Shown: positions 58,668 through 64,000 of the stretch, in pieces
How positions within the stretch are numbered: the first letter of the stretch is position 1
How the letters are laid out: each line of letters starts with the position of its first letter
NCBI RefSeq assembly: GCF_900143285.1
Contig: NZ_FRDN01000018.1
Coordinates: 1 to 64,000, forward strand
Direction: 5' to 3'
Length of the DNA: 64,000 nt
Source of the DNA: Desulfitobacterium chlororespirans DSM 11544
GTDB lineage: Bacteria; Bacillota; Desulfitobacteriia; Desulfitobacteriales; Desulfitobacteriaceae
Notes under the pieces: model-generated
What the model was told of the DNA's origin: nothing
Database searches by the model: none
The model's input: the letters and a program-made list of their open reading frames with translations, nothing else
Position numbers and translations under genes: made by a program

Positions 58668-61019
58668 ATGGAAGCGGCAATTAAAAAAGAGTTTATTCTG
58701 GAAGGGCTTTGCTGCGGTAATTGCGCTGCTAAAATCGAAAGGGATGTGGCCAGGCTGGAGGGCATGGCATCCGCCGCCGTTGATTTCGTAGCGAAAACCC
58801 TCACTATGGAGATAGGGGACGATACGAAAACCAACAGCCTGATCGCTCAGGCGGATGCTATTGTCAAGAGACATGATCCTGAAATCGTCATGAACGAAAA
58901 GGAAATCTCCCAGCCGGGACGAAAGACACTTTTTTTGTTAGGGCTGTGCTGCGGGGATTGTGCCCAGAGGATTGAGGCACAGGTCAACCGTATTGAAGGG
59001 GTCAGGACAGCCACTTTGGATTTTGTTGGGCAGAAACTGACCATTGAGGCAGTTGACAGGAAAAACCTGCCCGCCATCGTGCGCCAGGCGTCCCAAATCG
59101 CCCTGGACATTGAACCCGCCATTCAGATAGCTTATACAGATAAAAAGCCCGCTGAAGCTGACAGTGTGGCACACTCGAAAAGATGGATGCACCGTCTCAG
59201 GCTCGGCATGGGAGCGGCGCTGTTTGTCATGGGCGCTGTATTTGATTTCGCACAGCCGGTTGGCTTCAGTGTGTTTCTGATCAGCTATCTTCTGGTGGGC
59301 GGCGAGGTCGTGCTTCGGGCACTGAAAAACATAGCAAAGGGTCAGGTATTTGATGAGAACTTTTTGATGAGTGTGGCCACCATCGGCGCTTTCATCATTG
59401 GCGAATATCCGGAGGGCGTGGCGGTCATGCTTTTTTATCAGGTGGGCGAAGCCTTCCAGCGGCTGGCTGTCAACCGTTCCCGTAAATCTATCTCTGCCCT
59501 TATGGATATCCGGCCTGATTTCGCAAACCTGAAGGTAGGAAATGAAGTCCGCAAAGTTTCGCCGGAAGAAGTAGGCATCGGAGACTTTATCATTGTCAAA
59601 CCTGGGGAAAAGATCCCTCTGGACGGCCGGATTATTGAAGGCTTCTCCGCTTTGGATACCTCAGCGCTCACCGGCGAATCCCTCCCTCGGGATGTGGAGC
59701 CCGGCAACGAGGTGCTGTCGGGATCCATCAACAAAAATGGTGTCTTGACTATTGAGGTTGCCAAGGAGTTCGGGGAATCGACGATCTCCAGAATTCTGGA
59801 TCTGGTCCAGAATGCCAGCAGCAAAAAGGCACCAACCGAGAACTTTATCACAAAATTCGCCAGATATTATACCCCCATTGTCACTTTTGCCGCTCTGGCG
59901 CTGGCGGTGATCCCGCCCCTTATGATTCCGGGGGCCGTTTTCAGCGACTGGATTTACAGGGCCCTTGCCTTTCTGGTGGTGTCCTGCCCCTGCGCCTTGG
60001 TCATTTCCATTCCTCTCAGCTTTTTCGGCGGCATTGGGGGAGCGTCCAAAAACGGGATCCTGGTCAAGGGCAGCAATTATCTGGAGGCTCTTAATGCGGT
60101 TGATACCATTGTCTTTGATAAGACCGGAACGCTGACCAAGGGTATTTTCAAGGTGACTTCTGTGGTGGGAATGAATAACTGGTCGGAGCAGGAGCTGCTG
60201 GCTTATGCTGCCCATGCGGAAAGCTTCTCCAATCACCCCATTGCCCTATCCATTCAAAAGGCGTACGGCCAGGAAGTTGATGGGCAAAGACTTACGGAGC
60301 AGGAAGAGATTCCTGGAATGGGCATCCGTGTGAGGATTGACGGTAAATCCGTGCTGGCCGGAAACGGTAAACTGATGGAGTCGGAGCAGGTGGATTGGAA
60401 ACCTGTAAGGGCTTTGGGCAGCGTTGTGTATTTAGCGGTCAATGGCAGTTTCGCGGGCTATATTGTAATTTCTGATGAACTGAAGCCGGACAGCAAAAAG
60501 GCTATTCAAGAGTTGAAGAGGCTGGGCGTGAGCCAGACCGCGATGCTTACCGGGGACAGCAAGGTTGTGGGAGAAGCGATTGCCCGCGAAATCGGGCTGG
60601 ATACCGTTTATTCGGAACTTCTTCCTCATCAGAAGGTTGAAAAGCTGGAGGAGCTGGACAAAAACAGAAAAGGCAAAGGCAAGCTGGTCTTTGTTGGTGA
60701 TGGGATCAACGATGCCCCCGTACTGGCCAGAGCCGATATCGGGATCGCTATGGGCGCACTGGGTTCCGATGCCGCCATCGAGGCCGCTGATGTAGTGCTG
60801 ATGACCGATGAACCCTCCAAAATCGTTGCCGCTATTCGGGTGGCCCGCAAGACCCGTTCCATTGTCTGGCAGAATATTATCTTTGCCATGGGGGTCAAGG
60901 TTATCGTCCTGATTCTGGCAGCTGGGGGCATTGCGACCATGTGGGAAGCTGTTTTTGGTGACGTAGGCGTGACGGTGATTGCCATCTTGAACGCGATGCG
61001 AGCAATGAAGACAATCTAA
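58668..61019 (+). CDS. cadA: P1B-type ATPase, Cd/Zn/Pb exporter
   Basis: A 783-residue heavy-metal efflux ATPase. Two N-terminal HMA domains carry LCCGNCAAKIE (about residue 14) and LCCGDCAQRIE (about residue 94), with a CCxxC form of the metal motif. Then come the A-domain TGES, the membrane CPC in SCPCALVIS, the phosphorylation site DKTGTLTKG, the nucleotide-binding HP-type SNHPIALSI, and GDGINDAPVLA. It pumps Cd, Zn or Pb out of the cytoplasm. It follows the repressor gene by 123 bp. Confidence 0.92.
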   Translation: MEAAIKKEFILEGLCCGNCAAKIERDVARLEGMASAAVDFVAKTLTMEIGDDTKTNSLIAQADAIVKRHDPEIVMNEKEISQPGRKTLFLLGLCCGDCAQRIEAQVNRIEGVRTATLDFVGQKLTIEAVDRKNLPAIVRQASQIALDIEPAIQIAYTDKKPAEADSVAHSKRWMHRLRLGMGAALFVMGAVFDFAQPVGFSVFLISYLLVGGEVVLRALKNIAKGQVFDENFLMSVATIGAFIIGEYPEGVAVMLFYQVGEAFQRLAVNRSRKSISALMDIRPDFANLKVGNEVRKVSPEEVGIGDFIIVKPGEKIPLDGRIIEGFSALDTSALTGESLPRDVEPGNEVLSGSINKNGVLTIEVAKEFGESTISRILDLVQNASSKKAPTENFITKFARYYTPIVTFAALALAVIPPLMIPGAVFSDWIYRALAFLVVSCPCALVISIPLSFFGGIGGASKNGILVKGSNYLEALNAVDTIVFDKTGTLTKGIFKVTSVVGMNNWSEQELLAYAAHAESFSNHPIALSIQKAYGQEVDGQRLTEQEEIPGMGIRVRIDGKSVLAGNGKLMESEQVDWKPVRALGSVVYLAVNGSFAGYIVISDELKPDSKKAIQELKRLGVSQTAMLTGDSKVVGEAIAREIGLDTVYSELLPHQKVEKLEELDKNRKGKGKLVFVGDGINDAPVLARADIGIAMGALGSDAAIEAADVVLMTDEPSKIVAAIRVARKTRSIVWQNIIFAMGVKVIVLILAAGGIATMWEAVFGDVGVTVIAILNAMRAMKTI

Positions 61020-61051
61020 GTTCTTATTTTTAAAACAGAGGAGCAGGAAAC

Positions 61052-61237
61052 ATGATATCTTTGATTTTGGTCAGCTTAGGTTTATTATTTGGAATTGCTT
61101 TGATTGCCACAGGTATATATTACTTGATTCAAGAAAAAGACGAGAAAGATTCCGTAAAAATCTATGGTACATGTATCGCAGTCGGTGTAGTGATAACAAT
61201 TGGCATAGTAATTAAGCTTATATTGGCCGGTTTTTAA
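61052..61237 (+). CDS. Small two-helix membrane protein (61 aa)
   Basis: A 61-residue protein with two hydrophobic segments (SLILVSLGLLFGIALIATGIYYLI and IAVGVVITIGIVIKLILAGF) and a short charged loop (QEKDEKDS). AGAGGAG precedes the ATG. It lies 32 bp after cadA and is followed by a terminator, so it is co-transcribed with the ATPase. It may modulate the pump or protect the membrane; no family recognised. Confidence 0.65.
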   Translation: MISLILVSLGLLFGIALIATGIYYLIQEKDEKDSVKIYGTCIAVGVVITIGIVIKLILAGF

Positions 61238-61266
61238 AAGATATAAAGGATATAAAACGGCAGGCG

Positions 61267-61307
61267 AAACAACTGGGAGCGATGAAAGACATTGCTGCCA
61301 GTTGTTT
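61267..61307 (+). terminator. Terminator of the first metal-resistance operon
   Basis: AAACAACTGG-x-AGC (from 61267) pairs with GCT-x-CCAGTTGTTT (to 61307), ending in a short T-run, 29 bp after the small membrane protein. Confidence 0.75.
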
Positions 61308-61410
61308 TATATAATTAATCAAATACTGCTGAGGCATGACCGGATCAAGGAAAGGAGCTGGAAAAGCTTCAGTGCAGGGTAGGTAAATAAAATTAATTTA
61401 AGATACTATC

Positions 61411-61461
61411 TTGAAGTAAGAGAGTGGATTTGATATTCTATATATGAACAGATATTCATAT
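61411..61461 (+). promoter_or_regulatory. Promoter and ArsR-type operator of the second ATPase
   Basis: TTGAAG (61411-61416) and TATTCT (61434-61439) with a 17-bp spacer, immediately followed by ATATGAA-CAGATA-TTCATAT (61442-61461), a 7-bp perfect inverted repeat like CzrA/SmtB-type operators. No regulator gene is adjacent, so a trans-acting ArsR-type repressor, possibly the one at 58176, is likely. Confidence 0.6.
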
Positions 61462-61529
61462 GTGTAAATGAACAGTTAAAAGGAATTATTATATGAAGAA
61501 GCATTAAGCAAGGTTTGGAGGGAAAGAGA

Positions 61530-63932
61530 ATGCCTGACAGCAGTCGTAGTCAATCACAAGAACGGGTGAAATATTGCATTGAAGGCGAGTTTTGTGCCAA
61601 TTGTTCAGCTAAAATGGAAAGGGCATTAAGTGCAACGGAGGGAATCGGGGAGACGAGCATCAATTATGCCATGAAAACGGTTTTCTTACCCCCTGGGACG
61701 ATGGGCCGGGCTCAAGCCATCATTGAGAAAATTGAACCCGGTGTTAAGCTTGTGGCAGTGAAAGAGAAGGGAGCTGTGAACGCTCCGGAAAAGGTTCAAT
61801 ATCGGATTGAAGGGGAGTTTTGCCCTAACTGCTCGGCTAAAATGGAGCAGGCGCTATGTGCAACAGAAGGTATAGGGGAGACGAGTATCAACTATGCCAT
61901 GAAAACAGTTTTACTGCCGCCGGGGATGATGAGCAAAGCTCAGGAAATCATCGAGAGAATAGAACCAGGGGTAAAACTTATGCCCGTGGAGAAAAAGGCC
62001 GTAAAGAACAGTGTTCATGATGCGGAAGAGGAAGCAAAGGAAACGAAACAAAAGCTATTAAAAATTTTCATTGCGGGTATTTTTCTGATCATTGGGCTGA
62101 TTTTTGGCTCGCGTTGGCATAATACCTCCCTGGAGGTCCTTGAATACCTTGTTTTTCTATTGGCTTATGGTTTGGTCGGGTATGAAGTCTTGGCCAAAGC
62201 GTTCCGAAATATTATGCGCGGTTCGGTTTTCGATGAAAATTTTCTGATGAGTATCGCCACCCTGGGGGCCATTGCCATTCATGAACTTCCGGAGGCGGTA
62301 GGGGTTATGCTCTTCTACGCTGTGGGAGAATACTTTGAAGATCGGGCAGTCAACCGCTCAAGGCGTTCCATCCAAGCGGTGCTTAATATTCGTCCGGATT
62401 ATGCCAATCTGGTCAATGGATTAGAGACGAAAAAGGTGGATCCGGATGATGTTCATATAGGGCAGCTGATTCTGATTCGCCCCGGGGAGAAGGTTCCATT
62501 GGATGGAGAAATTGTTCATGGGTCTTCTTATGTGGATACATCGGCTTTGACGGGTGAATCCGTCCCGCGGTCAGTCAAAGTCGGGGATTCGGTTCTGGCA
62601 GGAATCATCAATACCTCAGGGGTGCTCACCGTTCGTGTGACCCGGGAGTTTGCCGATTCTTCAGTTCAGAAGATCCTTGATCTGGTGGAGAACGCCAGCG
62701 CCCGGAAGGCCAAAACAGAAAAGTTCATCACGACCTTTGCCCGGTACTACACACCGGCCGTGGTGGTCATAGCATTAGGGATTGCCTTGATTCCGCCTCT
62801 CTTTATGGGAGGGGATTTCCGGGAATGGCTCTATCGGGCCATGACGATTCTCGTTATCTCCTGCCCCTGTGCTTTGGTGATTTCCGTACCTCTCGGTTAT
62901 TTTGGAGGAATCGGCGGAGCTTCCCGTCATGGGATTCTGGTTAAAGGGGCCAACTATTTAGAAGCTTTGACCTCAGTAAAAACAGTGATCTTCGATAAGA
63001 CGGGAACTTTAACCCAAGGGGTATTTGAAGTCAATAAAATAGAAACAAGCAAGCATTACACGGAAGCGCAGCTGCTGGAAATTGCTGCTGCAGCTGAAGT
63101 TCATTCCAGCCATCCCATTGCCAAATCCATTCGGGATAAATGGGGTAAAGAGATTGATTCTGTTTCGCTCACTCATTATGAAGAAATCAGCGGCAAGGGA
63201 ATTCGCTCAGAATTCAAAGGTAAAGTGGTATTAGTGGGTAAAAGGGACCTCCTGCTTGAGAACTCCATAGCCGTTCCTGAGCTGGAAATGAGTGAAGTGG
63301 GGACTCAAGTCTATATTGGGGTGGATGGCGAATACGCAGGAGTTCTGATGATTTCCGACCGGTCCAAAGAAGGGGCTAAAGAAGTGGTGGCTCAGTTGAA
63401 CCAGGCGGGGATTACCACAGTTATGCTCACCGGGGATCAGCGCAGCGTTGCCGAAGCTGTGGCTGAACAGTTGGGAATCCGGGAGTATCATGGCGATTTG
63501 CTGCCGGAAGATAAGGTCACCTGGCTTGAGCGTTACCAACAGAAGCTTAAGGGGAAAGGAAAGGTTGTCTTTGTTGGGGATGGGATTAATGATGCGCCGG
63601 TCTTAAGCCGGGCCGATATTGGAGTAGCGATGGGTGGTTTGGGCTCTGATGCCGCTATCGAAGCGGCAGATGTGGTTCTGATGGAAGACCGGCCGGGTAA
63701 ATTGGTCAGCGCAATGGATATCGCACAGTTTACTAAAAAGGTGATCTGGCAGAACATTGGCTTCGCATTGATTATCAAACTTGGTTTTATTGGGCTGGGC
63801 ATGTTTGGGGTGGCCAACATGTGGGAAGCTGTTTTCGCTGATGTGGGAGTGGCTTTGCTGGCGATTTTAAATGCTACCCGTGTCAGGCGTTATACCCGCC
63901 CTGAAAAACCTGCCGCTCTTCCGAGCCTTTGA
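61530..63932 (+). CDS. P1B-type ATPase with tandem duplicated HMA domains
   Basis: An 800-residue Zn/Cd/Pb-type efflux ATPase. Two N-terminal HMA domains, EFCANCSAKMERAL and EFCPNCSAKMEQAL, are nearly identical over about 70 residues, including ATEGIGETSINYAMKTV, showing a recent internal duplication. The rest is standard: TGES in the A-domain, ISCPCALVIS, FDKTGTLTQG, SSHPIAKSI and GDGINDAPVLS. The ATG at 61530 has GGAGGG seven bases upstream; a TTG at 61515 lies before it. It is a paralogue of the cadA-like gene with its own promoter. Confidence 0.9.
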   Translation: MPDSSRSQSQERVKYCIEGEFCANCSAKMERALSATEGIGETSINYAMKTVFLPPGTMGRAQAIIEKIEPGVKLVAVKEKGAVNAPEKVQYRIEGEFCPNCSAKMEQALCATEGIGETSINYAMKTVLLPPGMMSKAQEIIERIEPGVKLMPVEKKAVKNSVHDAEEEAKETKQKLLKIFIAGIFLIIGLIFGSRWHNTSLEVLEYLVFLLAYGLVGYEVLAKAFRNIMRGSVFDENFLMSIATLGAIAIHELPEAVGVMLFYAVGEYFEDRAVNRSRRSIQAVLNIRPDYANLVNGLETKKVDPDDVHIGQLILIRPGEKVPLDGEIVHGSSYVDTSALTGESVPRSVKVGDSVLAGIINTSGVLTVRVTREFADSSVQKILDLVENASARKAKTEKFITTFARYYTPAVVVIALGIALIPPLFMGGDFREWLYRAMTILVISCPCALVISVPLGYFGGIGGASRHGILVKGANYLEALTSVKTVIFDKTGTLTQGVFEVNKIETSKHYTEAQLLEIAAAAEVHSSHPIAKSIRDKWGKEIDSVSLTHYEEISGKGIRSEFKGKVVLVGKRDLLLENSIAVPELEMSEVGTQVYIGVDGEYAGVLMISDRSKEGAKEVVAQLNQAGITTVMLTGDQRSVAEAVAEQLGIREYHGDLLPEDKVTWLERYQQKLKGKGKVVFVGDGINDAPVLSRADIGVAMGGLGSDAAIEAADVVLMEDRPGKLVSAMDIAQFTKKVIWQNIGFALIIKLGFIGLGMFGVANMWEAVFADVGVALLAILNATRVRRYTRPEKPAALPSL

Positions 63933-64000
63933 GCCCCCTTTACTTGTCATGCTGGAGATTTACTGATATAGTACTAATCAGCAAGGACTAGCATAATGGG

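Noticed and set aside
63933-64000. Hairpin-like CTGAT/ATCAG sequence at the right edge
   Set aside because: Short, imperfect and without a T-run; not enough to call a terminator for the last ATPase gene.

Overview
The window looks like a chromosome segment of an anaerobic, spore-forming Firmicute of the Desulfitobacterium/Peptococcaceae type. This is inferred from a GerW-type sporulation protein, a KinA-like PAS histidine kinase, an AgrB/AgrD peptide system, type III glutamine synthetase, Shine-Dalgarno sites close to AGGAGG, and many TTG/GTG starts. No rRNA, tRNA, insertion sequence or CRISPR array was seen. Almost all of the DNA is coding, and the genes form short operons separated by clear hairpins.

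Region 1 (1-14.9 kb) handles organic acids. A minus-strand lactate set (permease, GlcF-like Fe-S subunit, start of a GlcD-like flavoprotein) has a palindromic operator at its promoter. A LysR regulator is divergent from a TDT-like transporter. Next come cupin and sugar-isomerase-like genes divergent from a CitE-like lyase, malic enzyme and DapA-family gene. Matching GAATA-N-TATTC sites in front of the LysR gene and in the cupin/CitE promoter region suggest one regulon. A citrate synthase divergent from a large permease closes the region.

Region 2 (14.7-25.7 kb) is regulation and envelope: a TetR / B12-radical SAM pair; two ECF sigma/anti-sigma modules transcribed back to back, one ending in a DUF2953 gene and gerW; and a two-component system whose kinase has a CxxCH haem-type sensor domain, co-transcribed with a ManC-type mannose-1-phosphate guanylyltransferase.

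Region 3 (25.8-43.8 kb) is the most unusual part. A long plus-strand operon joins relatives of the Nit1C nitrogen-starvation cluster (MSMEG_0572-like protein, radical SAM, GNAT, AIR-synthase-like protein, MSMEG_0565-type glycosyltransferase) with a GlcD/GlcF-like oxidase pair, a carbamate kinase and the FdrA/YlbE parts (AllF/AllG) of an oxamate carbamoyltransferase. The YlbF part (AllH) lies next door on the other strand. An amidohydrolase occupies the first position and no nitrilase is present. A metallo-hydrolase, a NitT/TauT-type ABC transporter and a carboxyltransferase follow. The transporter's binding protein has its two halves in swapped order. The layout suggests nitrogen and ATP recovery from a carbamoylated or ureido compound.

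Region 4 (44-64 kb) holds a BenE-like transporter; an agr-type quorum cluster with a stand-alone sensor-like membrane protein, AgrB and AgrD; a sporulation-type kinase; NadA; and a small operon with a PAS-Fis regulator, an internally deleted 3-hydroxyacyl-CoA dehydrogenase, a DUF362 protein and a nitroreductase. Then come type III glutamine synthetase behind a conditional-terminator leader, a YibE/F membrane protein, a secreted alkaline phosphatase, and a Cd/Zn/Pb resistance locus with an ArsR/CadC-type sensor and two P1B ATPases.
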